64,000 nucleotides of DNA from Prorocentrum cordatum (taxonomy: Eukaryota > Sar > Dinophyceae > Prorocentrales > Prorocentraceae). A model generated the notes under the pieces. That model was given only the letters and a program-made list of their open reading frames with translations, did not search any database and had not been told where the DNA came from. The stretch is from assembly GCA_963575745.1 (NCBI GenBank), contig CAUYUJ010021075.1, positions 62,001 through 126,000 of the forward strand, in the 5' to 3' direction. The translations under genes were made by a program, and so were the position numbers. Shown here one piece after another: positions 22,862 through 34,118 of this stretch; the first letter of the stretch is position 1, and every line of letters begins with the position of its first letter.

Positions 22862-25800
22862 CTCACGGTTAACCGTAAAGTGAACATTGAGCAGGCCGTT
22901 AGCGCACAGGGGTAGGTGCACACTTGCATTCGTTGAAGTGCACCGGCCGCTAGTGCACGGCAGTAAGTGCACAATTTCATTCGCAGGCGCGCACAGTGCG
23001 CAGTGAAGAGATCCAAACGTAAAAACTGATGTAAACACCCAACGTAAAACCCAACGTAAAAATACATGGTCAAAACCAGATCAACATCAAACCCGAAGAT
23101 CCAACGTACAGATATAACGTCAAGATCCGCAGTGAAGACCCAGCGCGTTTATCCGACGTGGAGGTCCACCGTGGAGATCCAACGCGAAAGGATCCAACGC
23201 GCAGATACCCAGCGCAAAGAGCTCCAGCGCGGGGAGATCCAGGGCATAGAGGCCCAACGTAAAGAGATCCAACGCTAAGAGATCCCACGCGACAAATCCA
23301 ACGCGCAGAGATCCAACGCAAAGAGATCCAACGTAAGAGGATATAGCGCAAGGAGATCCAGGGCAAATCTGCCCATCGCACAGAGACCCAATGTAGACGC
23401 CCAACGTTGCAATCCAACGTATGGGGGCCCAACGGAAATATTTAACGGACAGATATCCAACGGGGGGGGACTCGTCGTCGACGTAAATTGGCAACGCAAG
23501 GGTCCAAATTGAAAAGCCTGGGCGAAGGCCCAGCCCACCTATCCAACGCGCAAGTCCAACGTAAATATCCAGCGCAAAAGGCCCAACGTAAAGACCTAGC
23601 GGAAAAGAGATCCAACGGATAGGGGTCCGACGGGAAGAGAGGCAACGTAGAGAGACCCAACGAAAGACCCAAGGTATAGATCCAACGCTAGGAGACCCAA
23701 CGTAAAGAGGTCCAACTTGAGGATGCAAAACGCAAAGAGACCCAACGCGAAGAGATCCGCCAAAAAGAGATCCAACGCGAAGAGACCCGTCGAGAAGATA
23801 TCCAGCGCAAGGGGGCCCGGCGCGAAGAGATCCGCCGTGAAGACCCAACGCAATGGTAAGGCGTAAGGGCCCAACGCGCAAATCCAACGTAAAGACCCTG
23901 CGCGAAGACCCAACGCACATATCCAGCGAACAGAGATCCAACGTAGAAATCAAACATAGAGGGGCCCAACGTACAGATTTCCAACGCAAAGAGATCCAAC
24001 GTGACGCGCCGCGTAGAGAGACCCAACGTAAGGGGGCCCAACGCACAGAGACCCGGCGCGCAGAGACCCAATGCAGCAACCGTCGCAATCATCCGACGCA
24101 ATAATCCATTGCGAGGGCCCGACGCGACGATCCAGCGCGAAGACCCAGCGCGCAGATCCAACGCGCTGGTCCAACGTAAAGGCCCAACGTAAAGGGCCAA
24201 CGTAAAAGTCGAACGCGAAGAGACCCAGGGGGGAAGAGGCCCAACGTTAGGAGATCCAACGCAAACTCATCGATCCGACGCAAGGAGATCCAACGTAAAA
24301 TCCCACGCAAAGGACCAACGTAGGAATCCATCGCGAAGAGATCCAAGGTAGGGGGGCCCAACGCGAGAAGACCCAATGTAAAGATCCAGCGGAAAGAGAC
24401 CGACGGACAGAGATCCAACGCAATGGGATCCAACGCAAAGAGGCCCAACGTAAAGGGGCCCAACGCTAGGCGGCTCAACGCGAAGAGACCGACCGCGAAG
24501 AGGCCCAGCGCAGAGAGACCCACGATAAGGATATACAAAGTAAAGAAATCCAACACGCAGAGATTCGACTGCGATAAATCCAACGTAAAACTGCCCAACG
24601 TATACATCCAGCGCAAGAGACCCAGCGCAAGAAGGCCCCAGCGCAAAGAGATCCAACGCAAGGGGGTCCAAAGTGAGGAATCCAACGCAAAGACCCAGCG
24701 GGTGGATCCGACGCTTTGGGACACAACGCGAAGGGATCCAACATAGAGATGCGACGCGAAGAGACCCCACGTAAGGATGCAACGTCGAGATCCAACGCCG
24801 GGACCCAACGCTCAGAGACCCAACGTGAAAATCCAACGTATGATGAGCCCAACGTAAAGAGATCCAACGAATGAATCCAACGCGCAGAGATCCAACGCAA
24901 AGAGATCCAAGGCACAGAGATCCACCGTAAAGAGATCACCAAACTTAAGGAAATCCGACGCGACGAGATCCAGCGCGAAGGTGCAACGTCACGACCCAAC
25001 GCAACGCTCTAACGTAAAGATCCAATGCGCAGGCCCAGTAATGATCCAACGTAGAAGTCCAACGCGAAGAGATTCAACGTAGAGAGATCCGACGTCAATG
25101 GGTCCAGCGTAAAGAGATCCAACGTATAGAGATCCAATGTTAGGATCCAGCGCGAAGCGATCCAACGCGCAAATCCAACGCGGCGAGACCAACGCAGAGA
25201 GGTCAATCGCAGGATTTCCAACGCAAAGAGATCCAGCGTGCAGAGATCCAAGGTGAGGACATCCAACGCAGAAGATCCATTGCAATGGGGAAAAAACACC
25301 CGCGCTCAGAGACCAACCGCCAGGAGATCCAACGTGAGGAGATCCAACGTAGAGAGATCCAACACACAGAGCCGACATAGAGCGATCGAACGCACAGATC
25401 CAACGTGAAAAACCATCGCAGAGATCCAACGTAGTGACCCAACGCGCTTGTCAAACGTCAAGAGATCCAACGTAAAGATCCAAAGCAAAGGGATCCAAAG
25501 CAAAGTGGTCCAACGCAAAGAGATCCAACGCGCAGGCCCAACCCAGCGCGCAGATCCAACGAGCAGATCCAACGGAAAGACCCCGCGCGACGATCCAACA
25601 CATTCGGATCCATAGTAAAAAGATCGAGCGTAACGAGGTCCAATGTAGACGGAGCCAACGCAGAGATCAAGCCTGATGGAGCCCAACGCGAAGATATCCA
25701 GCGCAAAGGGACCCGACGCACACGCACCCAACGCAAAGAGACGCAGCGCAAAGGTCCAATTGCGAAACCCAACGCCAGGGCCCAGCGCAGCGTAGAGGGG

Positions 25801-27175
25801 TCCAACGCAAAGAAAGCCAACGCAAAGACCCAAATGCAACAAGACAATCGTAAAGATCCAACGCACGGGGGCCCAACGTAGAAACCCAACGCGAAGAGGC
25901 CCAGCGCGAAGAGAACCAGCGCAAAGTTCCAAAGTAAGGAGATCCAGCAAAAAGAGACCCGACGTAAGAGTCCAACGCAGGTCCAACGAAGAGACCCATC
26001 GCGAAGACCCAACGTGAAGAACCATCGTAAAGACCCGGCGCCAAAGGCCAACGTAAAGGTAGAACGTCATGAGCATCACCGTGAAGACCCCCAGCAAAGA
26101 TTACTCGCGCGCAAAGATTTAGCGCCGCGAGCCGATGCCAGAATCCAGCGTAAAGGCCCAACGCAAACATCCAATTTGAAGATCCAACGTAAAGGGGCCC
26201 AGCGCAAAGACCCAGCGCAAAGGTCCCACGTAGAATCCCAGCGCAAACATTTAACGAACGCGCAAGAATGTAGACCCCAACGCGCAGACCCAACGCAACA
26301 ATCCAACGCGCAGGTTTAACGCGCAGATCGAAAGCGAAGGTCCAACGCAAAGACCAAACGTACAGATCCAACGCGAAGATCCAACGCACGGATCCAGCGA
26401 AAAGAGCCAACGCAAACATTCATCGTAGAGATCCAACGTAAAGGTAGAAGCTCAAGATCCAACGCGCAGGTTTAAGTCGCCAGTTTGTCCCACGCAAAAG
26501 AAAGCTCAAGAGCCCCACGTGCAACCTGACACAAGGACCCAATGGCACATGCAACGCAAGACCCCAAGACCAATCGCTGACTGAAAACACCCAACGTACA
26601 ACAAACACACGCATTCGACCAAATGCCTCAGTTAAATGGAAGAAAACAACTTCACCGCATCAAGAAAATATGAAAAAGGAAGAAGGCGACGCGGAAACCC
26701 GACCTGAAAGCCCAACGTACAAGCCAAGCGCACGAGTCGAAAGTAGAAGCCCAACGTAAAAATCAGTGGCCAAGTCCAACGGAAGAAAACGTTAGTCGCA
26801 CGAGCGATACGTACGAATCGCCTTGTAGAAACCCCGCGTGAAAAATCACGTCGAGATCGAACGTAAAAATCCAACGTAAATATTCAAAGTAAAGACCCAA
26901 CGCAAAGTTCCAACGCAATGATCATACGCACAGATCTCACGACAAAAGCCCAACGTGCAGATCCAATGCGCATGTCCAACGTTATGGTCCAACGCGAAGA
27001 TCACATGTGAATGTTTAAGGTAAATACCAATACCGCGAAAAAAATCTAGAACCCAAAAGTGAACATCCATCGACAAATTCCAGCGCGCAGATTCAACGTA
27101 AGAACGCAAGGTCTAACACTTAATGAGAACATCGAACGTTAAAAGGCCTGGCGACGTACCCGGCCCTTGCGCAAT
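22862..27175. repeat. 4.3-kb degenerate ~15-bp satellite
   Basis: A degenerate word of the form GATCCAACGYAAAGA recurs with spacings of about 11-17 bp across the whole interval. The leading part (22880-23010) carries GTGCAC words instead and the trailing part (26480-27175) is more diverged. Stop-free frames on both strands follow from the word itself. No unique island was seen inside. Confidence 0.9.
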
Positions 27176-27439
27176 GCGGGGCGTAAGTGCTGCAGGGTTG
27201 TTACAGCTGGTGCGACGACGCAACGCGGCCGCGTGAGAATTTGCGAGCAGCAGTCGCAAGGCTCGCAGGCCCCAGATCAAGATATAAGGACTACGTCATA
27301 ACCAATCACCCCCATTGCACCCAACGCATCCCGCAGCAGCTCTTGAGAGCCCCCGCGGGATTCTTGCAGGCGCAACGTCACGGCCATCGCCCGGCAGTTG
27401 GTCTGTTTCACAAATCACCCCCGTTGGTTGCGCCATGCG

Positions 27440-30262
27440 CCCGCTGCGCCTAACGCATCCCGCAGCAGCCCTCCAGAGCCCCCCAGGGACGGCGAGGTCT
27501 CGCCCAGGCCCCCGCGGAGCCTCACTCCGCTGGACGCGCCAGCAGCCTTCAAAAGCGGCGCCGGCGTCGCAGATCGCAGCCCCCCAGGGACGGCGAGGTC
27601 ACGCTCGGCCCCCCGCGGCGCCTCAGCCCGCTGGGCCCGGCGGCAGCCCTAACGGCGTCGCAGGTCGCAGCCCCCCTGGGGGCGCGCGGTTTCGCTCGGG
27701 CCCCCGCAGTGCCCCAGTTTGCCGGACCCGCGGGCAGCCTTCGAAAGCGGCGACAGCGTCGCAGATCGCAGCCCCCCCCAAGGACGGCGAGGTCTCGCCC
27801 GGGCCCCCGCGGTGCTTCACTCCGCAGGGCCCACCAGCAGCCTTCGACAGCGGCGACAGCGTCGCAGATCAGAGCCCCCCCAGGGACGGCGAGGTCTCGC
27901 TCTCACCCCCGCGGTGCTTCACTCCGCTGAACCCGCCGGCCGCCTTCGAAAGTGGCGACCGCCTTTCAGATCGTAGCCCCCAGGGACGGCGAGGTCGCGC
28001 TCGGGCCCCCGCAGTGCCTCGCCCCGCTGGACCCACCAGCGGCCCTCGAAAGTGGCGGCCGCGTCGCAGATCGCAGCCCCCCCCCCCCCCCCCTTCCCCG
28101 GCGCCCGCCCCGGGGACGGCGAGGTCTCGCTCAGGCCCCCGCGGTGCTTCGCCCCGCTGGGCCCAGCAGCAGCGTCGCAGATCGCAGCCCCCCCCGCGCG
28201 CCCCCCAGGCAGGGCGAGGTCTCGCTCAGTTCCCCGCGGCGCACTGCTCCGCTGGACCCAAAAGCAGCCCTCGAAAGCGGCGACCGCGTCGCAGATCGCA
28301 GCCCCCCTCGACGGCGAGGTCTCGCTCAGGCCCTCGCGGCGCTTCGCTCCGCAGGGCCCGCCAGCGGGCCCCGAAAGCGGCGGCAGCGTCGCAGATCGAT
28401 CGCAGCCCCCCCCCCCCCCGGACGGCGAGGTCTCGCTCGGGCCCCCGCGGTGCTTCGCTCCGCCGGGCCCGACAGCAGCCTTCGAAAGTGGCGACGTCGT
28501 CGCAGATCGCAGCCCCGAGGGGCGGCGAGGTCTCGCGCAGTTCCTGGCGGAGCTTCACTCCGCAGGACCCACCAGCAGCCCTCGAAAGTGGGGACAATGT
28601 CGCAGATCGCAGCCCCCCCCCCCAGGGGCGGCGAAGTCTCGCTCAGGTCCCCGCGCTGCCTTGCTCCGCTGGACCCACCAGCAGCCTTCGAAAGTGGCGA
28701 CCGCGTCGCAGATCGCAGCCCCCCCCCAGCGTCGCAGATCGCAGCCCCCCCCCAATGGACGGCGAGGCATCGCTCAGGTCCCCGCGGACCTTCGCTCCGT
28801 TGGACCCAACAGCAGCCCTCGAAAGTGGCGACCGCGTGGCAGACCGCAGCCCCCCACCCAGGGACGGCGAGGTCTCGCTCATTTCCCCGCGGTGCTTTGC
28901 TCCGCTGGGCCCACAAGCAGCTTGCGAAAGTGGCGACCGCGTCGCAGATCGCAGCCCCCCCAGGGATGGCGAGGTTTCGCTCGGGTCCCCGCGGTGCCTC
29001 GCTCCGCTGGACCCAACAGCAGCCATCGAAAGTGGCGACCGCGTCGCAGACTGCAGCCCCCCTTCCGGAGACGGCGAGGTTTCGCTCAGGTCCCCGCGCT
29101 GCCTCATTCCGCTGGACCCACCAGCAGCCCCCGAAAGTGGCGACGTCGTCGCAGATCGCAGCCCCCCGCCCCCCCCCAGGGACGGCGAGGTCTCGCTCAG
29201 GCCCCCGCGCTGCCTCGCCCCGCTGGACCCAAACAGCAGCCCTCGAAAGTGGCAGCAGTGTCGCAGATCGCAGCCCCCCCGCAGGGACGGCGAGGTCTCG
29301 CTCAGGCCCCCGCGCTGCCTCGCTCCGCTGGACCCACCAGCAGCCCCCGAAAGTGGCGACCGCGTCGCAGATCGCAGCCCCCCCCCAGGGACGGCGAGGT
29401 CTCGCTCGGGCCCCTGCGGTGCTTCGCTCCGCCGGGCCCGACAGCAGCCCTCGAAAGTGGCGGCCTCGTCGCATATCGCAGTCCCCCCCCAGGGACGGCG
29501 AGGTCTCGCTCAGGTCCCCGCGCTGCCTCGCTCCGCTGGACCAACCAGCAGCCCCCGAAAGTGGCGACCGCGTCGCAGACCCGCGGTGCCTCGCTCCGCT
29601 GGACCCACCAGCAGCCTTCGAAAGTGGCGGCGGCGCCGCAGATCGCAGCCCCCCCCCACACACCACGGACGGCGAGGTTTCGCTCAGGCCCCCGCGTTGC
29701 CTCGCCCCGTTGGACCCACCAGCAGCCCCCGAAAGTGGCGACCGCGTCGCAGATCGCAGCCACCACAGAGACGGCGAGGTCTCGCTAAAATCCCCGCGCT
29801 GCTTCGCTCCGTTGGACCCAACAGCAGCCCTCGAAAGTGGCGACCGTGTCGCATATCGCAGCCCCCCCCCAGGGACGGCGAGGTCTCGTTCAGGTCCCCG
29901 CGGTGCCTCGCTCCGCTGGACCCACCAGCAGCCCTCGAAAGTGGCGACCGTGTCGCAGACCCGCGGTGCCTCGCTCCGCTGGACCCAACAGCAGCCCTCG
30001 AAAGTGGCAACCGTTTCGAAGATCGCAGCCCCCCCCTCCCCCATGGACGGCGAAGTCTCGCTCAGGTCCCCGCGCTGCCTCGCCCCGCTGGACCCAAACA
30101 GCAGCCCTCGAAAGTGGCGACCGTGTCGCAGATCGCAGCCCCCCTCCAGGGACGGCGAAGTTTCGCTCAGGCCCCCGCGCTGCCTCGCCCCGCTGGACCC
30201 AACGGCAGCCATCGAAAGTGGCGACCGTGTCGCAGGTCTCAGCCCCCCAGGACGGCGAGGTC
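27440..30262. repeat. ~101-bp satellite array, about 27 units
   Basis: Each unit has GACGGCGAGGTCTCGCTC, CCGCTGGACCCACCAGCAGC, TCGAAAGTGGCGACCGCG and GTCGCAGATCGCAGC followed by a C-run of 4 to 15. The unit is not a multiple of three and the C-run length varies between neighbours, so the very long open frames on both strands are not a protein. A four-unit piece of the same family lies inverted at 51465-51830. Confidence 0.92.
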
Positions 30263-30344
30263 TAATTTTGATCTGCGGTGGGTACCTAACCGCCACATGA
30301 CATGTGGAAAACAGTTTGCGAAAACAGGCAGCGCGAATTTCCGG

Positions 30345-30515
30345 CATGGAAATCCAACGCAAAAATCCAACGTGAAGAGATCCAACGTAAAGAGATCCAA
30401 CGTAAAGATATCCAACGTAACATCCAACGTAGAGATATCCGAGTTAAAGATATCCAGCGTAAAGAGATCCAACGCACAGAGGTCTAACGTAAAGATCCAA
30501 CTTTACAATCCAGCG
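30345..30515. repeat. Return of the ~15-bp satellite
   Basis: About twelve words of the GATCCAACGTAAAGA type in the same orientation as 22862-27175, directly after the 101-bp array ends. Confidence 0.85.
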
Positions 30516-30589
30516 CAATTGTGCATTTTCAGTTCGATGGTCAATGTGCACTTACAGCGTACCGTCGTTTTTGAATACTGTTTGTTTTT

Positions 30590-30645
30590 TGTTCAACTGT
30601 CGCCCAACATCCGCCAGTGGGAGGAAATACCCGACCTAAGCTTAG
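30590..30645. mobile_element. IR3 right-end fragment
   Basis: Only the terminal block CGCCCAACATCCGCC and CCCGACCTAAG is recognisable. Confidence 0.35.
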
Positions 30646-30903
30646 AAGTGTACGACTACCTCCCAGGAGTTGTTTCCTTGCGGCACAGAATAAAGGGTTC
30701 GATGGCGCGTAAGTCTGCGCGTGGGTGCCCTTCAGTTCCAACGCGGCGCGCCGCGCTGGCGGCCCGTGTGAGCCACCGCGCATGGTCTCTATATGCCACT
30801 CCGCGTAAGACACGCTTGGTTGCGCCGCACACATGTTGGTGCAGGCACGCTTTTTTAAGGTGTGCGATGGCGGACTCCTTGTTGAACCCAGCCGTCCATT
30901 TTT

Positions 30904-31035
30904 AGCGCCGAAGATCGCCAGACAATTTCCGAAGACCGCGGGGAACCGCCGAAGACCCCTTCAGAGAGGACCGCCGAAGGCCACCGAAGACCGCCGAAGA
31001 CCATCCGAAGTCCGGCGAATACCACCGAAAACGGC
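30904..31035. repeat. CCGCCGAAGAC decamer-like repeat
   Basis: CCGAAGACCGC/CACCGAAGACC words recur about every 10-12 bp; no gene. Confidence 0.7.
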
Positions 31036-31050
31036 TGGGGAGCGTTTGTC

Positions 31051-31268
31051 TAGGCTTCCTGGATGGGATCGGAGTAGATGAGGTCAGAGGATCACGCCGC
31101 AATGCCGATGCATCGGCGATGCGGTTCGATGTTGGGCCCGACTTGATTCATGTCGGCGTCGCCGATGCATCGCCGACATCGACGATGCGTCGCCGGTGCA
31201 TCGCCGATGCATCGGCGATCTGGCGCGACCCTCCGACACCATCTACTCGGACCCCATATGGGAGGTGT
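31051..31268. mobile_element. IR6 palindromic element, copy 2
   Basis: Complete copy ending about 90 bp upstream of the start codon chosen for the cysteine-rich gene, so it may lie in its promoter or 5' leader. Confidence 0.7.
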
Positions 31269-31357
31269 TTGGATTGGCAGTTGGGGTCGGGCGGGTGGTA
31301 TCCGTAGTAGCTTGTGGTTCGTGGCACCAGACCGTCTGTGGGAGGCAGCTAAACAGG

Positions 31358-32812
31358 ATGATTATGTCGCGCCCAGTGCTGTTCGTGAGCGTGTTAGCCG
31401 CGTGCTCTTCGGGCGCTCCAACGTCTAGCCTGCGCGGAACAGGCCGCGCAACACCTGGGAAGTGCTGCTTCAACGGGTGCGGCGACGTGGGCTCGTGCGT
31501 GACGGGCTACTGCGCCTCGCGGGAGCTGTGCCTGAAGCCTCAGCCCGATGGCGGCTGCGACTCGTCCCCGCCTTACGGCCAGGGGGCCAAGCCCAGCTGG
31601 TGCCCGGCCGTGGCTCCGAAGCAGCTCTCGTCAGCGACGCCAGCCATCGAGAATGCGACGGAGGGGAAGTGCTGCTTCAACGGGTGCGGCGACGAGGGCT
31701 CGTGCGTGACGGGCTACTGCGCCTCGCGGGAGCTGTGCCTGACGCCTCAGCCCGATGGGGGCTGCGACTCGTCCCCGCCTTACGGCCAGGGGGCCAAGCC
31801 CAGCCCGATGATGGGGCTGCGACTCGTCCCCGCCTTACGGCCAGGGGGCCAAGCCCAGCTGGTGCCCGGCCGTGGCTCCGAAGCAGCTCTCGTCAGCGAG
31901 CCAGCCATCGAGAATGCGACGGAGGGGAAGTGCTGCTTCAACGGGTGCGGCGACGAGGGCTCGTGCGTGACGGGCTACTGCGCCTCGCTGGAGCTGTGCC
32001 TGAAGCCTCAGCCCGATGGCGGCTGCGACTCGTCCCCGCCTTACGGCCAGGGGGCCAAGCCCAGCTGGTGCCCGGCCGTGGCTCCGAAGCAGCTCTCGTC
32101 AGCGACGCCAGCCATCGAGAATGCGACGGAGGGGAAGTGCTGCTTCAACGGGTGCGGCGACGAGGGCTCGTGCGTGACGGGCTACTGCGCCTCGCGGGAG
32201 CTGTGCCTGAAGCCTCAGCCCGATGGCGGCTGCGACTCGTCCCCGCCTTACGGCCAGGGGGCCATGCCCAGCTGGTGCCCGGCCGTGGCTCCGAAGCAGC
32301 TCTCGTCAGCGGCGCCAGCCATCGAGAAAGCGACGGAGGGGAAGTGCTGCTTCAACGGGTGCGGCGACGAGGGCTCGTGCGTGACGGGCTACTGCGCCTC
32401 GCGGGAGCTGTGCCTGAAGCCTCAGCCCGATGGCGGCTGCGACTCGTCCCCGCCTTACGGCCAGGGGGCCATGCCCAGCTGGTGCCCGGCCGTGGCTCCG
32501 AAGCAGCTCTTGTCAGCGACGCCAGCCATCGAGAATGCGACGGAGGGGAAGTGCTGCTTCAACGGGTGCGGCGACGAGGGCTCGTGCGTGACGGGCTACT
32601 GCGCCTCGCGGGAGCTGTGCCTGAAGCCTCAGCCCGATGGCGGCTGCGACTCGTCCCCGCCTTACGGCCAGGGGGCCATGCCCAGCTGGTGCCCGGCCGT
32701 GGCTCCGAAGCAGCTCTCGTCAGCGACGCCAGCCATCGAGAATGCGACGGAGGGGAAGTGCTGCTTCAACGGGTGCGGCGACGAGGGCTCGTGCACGGGC
32801 TGCTGTGCCTGA
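31358..32812 (+). CDS. Secreted cysteine-rich tandem-repeat protein
   Basis: The chosen start is the ATG at 31358 (a second, in-frame ATG follows at 31364), because it opens a typical secretory signal: short N-region with Arg, then PVLFVSVLAACSSGA, probably cleaved after about residue 18-20. The mature part is a chain of 69-residue repeats, seven begun in this frame, each with eight cysteines in the pattern CC-x3-C-x5-C-x4-C-x5-C-x8-C-x14-C plus a Pro-rich linker (QPDGGCDSSPPYGQGAKPSW). Upstream in-frame codons to 31196 lie in an IR6 element and are unlikely to be translated. Repeats 2 and 3 are separated by 18 extra residues read out of frame (see findings). The frame stops in repeat 7 after a 19-nt deletion. 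I do not recognise the family with certainty; spaced cysteines resemble small disulfide-rich carbohydrate-binding modules of secreted protist proteins. Extracellular or cell-wall location is inferred from the signal peptide. Confidence 0.6.
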   Translation: MIMSRPVLFVSVLAACSSGAPTSSLRGTGRATPGKCCFNGCGDVGSCVTGYCASRELCLKPQPDGGCDSSPPYGQGAKPSWCPAVAPKQLSSATPAIENATEGKCCFNGCGDEGSCVTGYCASRELCLTPQPDGGCDSSPPYGQGAKPSPMMGLRLVPALRPGGQAQLVPGRGSEAALVSEPAIENATEGKCCFNGCGDEGSCVTGYCASLELCLKPQPDGGCDSSPPYGQGAKPSWCPAVAPKQLSSATPAIENATEGKCCFNGCGDEGSCVTGYCASRELCLKPQPDGGCDSSPPYGQGAMPSWCPAVAPKQLSSAAPAIEKATEGKCCFNGCGDEGSCVTGYCASRELCLKPQPDGGCDSSPPYGQGAMPSWCPAVAPKQLLSATPAIENATEGKCCFNGCGDEGSCVTGYCASRELCLKPQPDGGCDSSPPYGQGAMPSWCPAVAPKQLSSATPAIENATEGKCCFNGCGDEGSCTGCCA

Positions 32813-33301
32813 AGCCTCAGCCCGATGGCGGCTGCGACTCGTCCCCGCCTTACGGCCAGGGGGCCAAGCCCAGCTGGTGCCCGGCCGTGGCTCCGAAGCA
32901 GCTCTCGTCAGCGACGCCAGCCATCGAATGCGACGGAGGGGAAGTGCTGCTTCAACGGGTGCGGCGACGAGGGCTCGTGCGTGACGGGCTACTGCGCCTC
33001 GCGGGAGCTGTGCCTGACGCCTCAGCCCGATGGCGGCTGCGACTCGTCCCCGCCTTACGGCCAGGGGGCCAAGCCCAGCTGGTGCCCGGCCGTGGCTCCG
33101 AAGCAGCTCTCGTCAGCGACGCCAGCCATCGAGAATGCGACGGAGGGGAAGTGCTGCTTCAACGGGTGCGGCGACGAGGGCTCGTGCGTGACGGGCTACT
33201 GCGCCTCGCGGGAGCTGTGCCTGAAGCCTCAGCCCGATGGCGGCTGCGACTCGTCCCCGCCTTACGGCCAGGGGGCCAAGCCCAGTTGGTGCGTCTGGTG
33301 A
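31457..33301 (+). repeat. 207-bp coding minisatellite, nine units
   Basis: The codons for GKCCFNGC begin units at 31457, 31664, 31925, 32132, 32339, 32546, 32753, 32939 and 33146. Spacing is 207 bp except 261 (55-bp duplication minus 1 bp) and 186 (19-bp and 2-bp deletions). Units are almost identical, which implies recent amplification or gene conversion. Confidence 0.95.
32813..33301 (+). pseudogene. Broken continuation of the cysteine-rich gene
   Basis: After the stop at 32810-32812 the repeat DNA continues. A 2-nt deletion near 32926 (ATCGAATGC in place of ATCGAGAATGC) returns translation to the original frame, so units 8 and 9 are again readable to 33301. Total loss of 21 nt keeps the frame overall; only the stop inside the shifted stretch separates the parts. 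The last unit departs from the consensus after SWC and ends in VW-stop, where CTG|GTGAGT forms a good splice donor at 33298. Either a sequencing error, a real null allele, or an exon boundary could explain this. Confidence 0.5.
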
Positions 33302-33708
33302 GTTCGCATGCTGGGTACAGTCGGTAAGATTTTGTGATGTGTGCATGAAGGGAACATGCAGCAGCTGCCCTACGTACAGAATTGCCTAATACTCACGAGC
33401 GCAGCTGCTGTGATAGCGCTTGCAAAGTCCTGCATGATTTTGCCATACATGCGTGTCAGAGGAGTTCGATACCCAGTTGTTGCCAGTGTTGCTCCAAGAG
33501 AGGGCAACAACTGCATACAGGAAGACCGCAGGTATCCATCGCATGTGGGGCATTTCTTCAGTGGCGGAAGAGCGCAAATACTTACAAAAAGTGAGGGGCG
33601 AAGGACTGCACAAAAACCCTTCAGGGGCCCAGTAGGGCCCGCTTGGCCCATTTCGGGCACCATGCTTGCTCCAGAAGGGGCCCTGAAGGTCCCAATTGAG
33701 GGCCCTTC
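33302..33708. other. Downstream of the cysteine-rich gene
   Basis: Lower-GC sequence than its surroundings. A polypyrimidine-AG word (CATTTCTTCAG, ending 33561) is a plausible acceptor for a donor at 33298, but no continuing exon could be identified beyond it. Confidence 0.35.
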
Positions 33709-33710
33709 TT

Positions 33711-33840
33711 GGTATCGCTCGGACGTGTGCACCTTTTTTCTCGGCGGGGATTATGAAGGAGCATCCTGGATCATCCTGCGAAAAAAACAAACTACGCACG
33801 AAACCGAAAACAGCACAGGGTATGGACGTCCGAGCGGCGG
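33711..33840. mobile_element. IR2 element, copy 6
   Basis: Complete, with GGTATCGCTCGGACGT at the left as in copy 3, and GACGTCCGAGCGGCGG at the right. Confidence 0.7.
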
Positions 33841-34017
33841 GGAGCCTTTTCCCCTTCACCCCCCAATGTGGGCCGGCCCCTGCCTTCACCCTCCCGAAGA
33901 GGGGGGTCCACCGTCAAACACGCAAGACCGCTCGGAGGGCCGCCGAGGGGCGCAGGAGCGCGCGGGCGGGGCCGCGGGGGGAGGGCTCGCGCGCCCACGG
34001 CGCCCGCCCCAGCGCTG

Positions 34018-34100
34018 GGCATCGCTCGGACCGTCGAGCAAAACAAAAACACGCACGAGACCGACAAGTGCACGGGAAATGGACGTCCGAGCGACGGCAA
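34018..34100. mobile_element. IR2 element, copy 7 (short)
   Basis: About 83 bp; the left interior with the GACCATCGAGGAGC block is deleted. Only 18 bp separate it from an IR8 element. Confidence 0.65.
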
Positions 34101-34118
34101 GAGCGCCCCCACCCCCGC

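Noticed and set aside
23120-26420. Long minus-strand frames rich in Arg-Trp-Ile-Ser-Leu
   Set aside because: They are translations of the 15-bp GATCCAACGYAAAGA array; composition follows the repeat and frames shift with unit length.
28326-30362. A 678-codon minus-strand frame
   Set aside because: Same 101-bp satellite; no start context and no domain.
27315-30905. A 1,196-codon open frame, with comparably long frames in the other phase and on the minus strand
   Set aside because: It is the 101-bp satellite: no stops in the unit, period not divisible by three, C-run length changes between units, and several overlapping frames are equally open.
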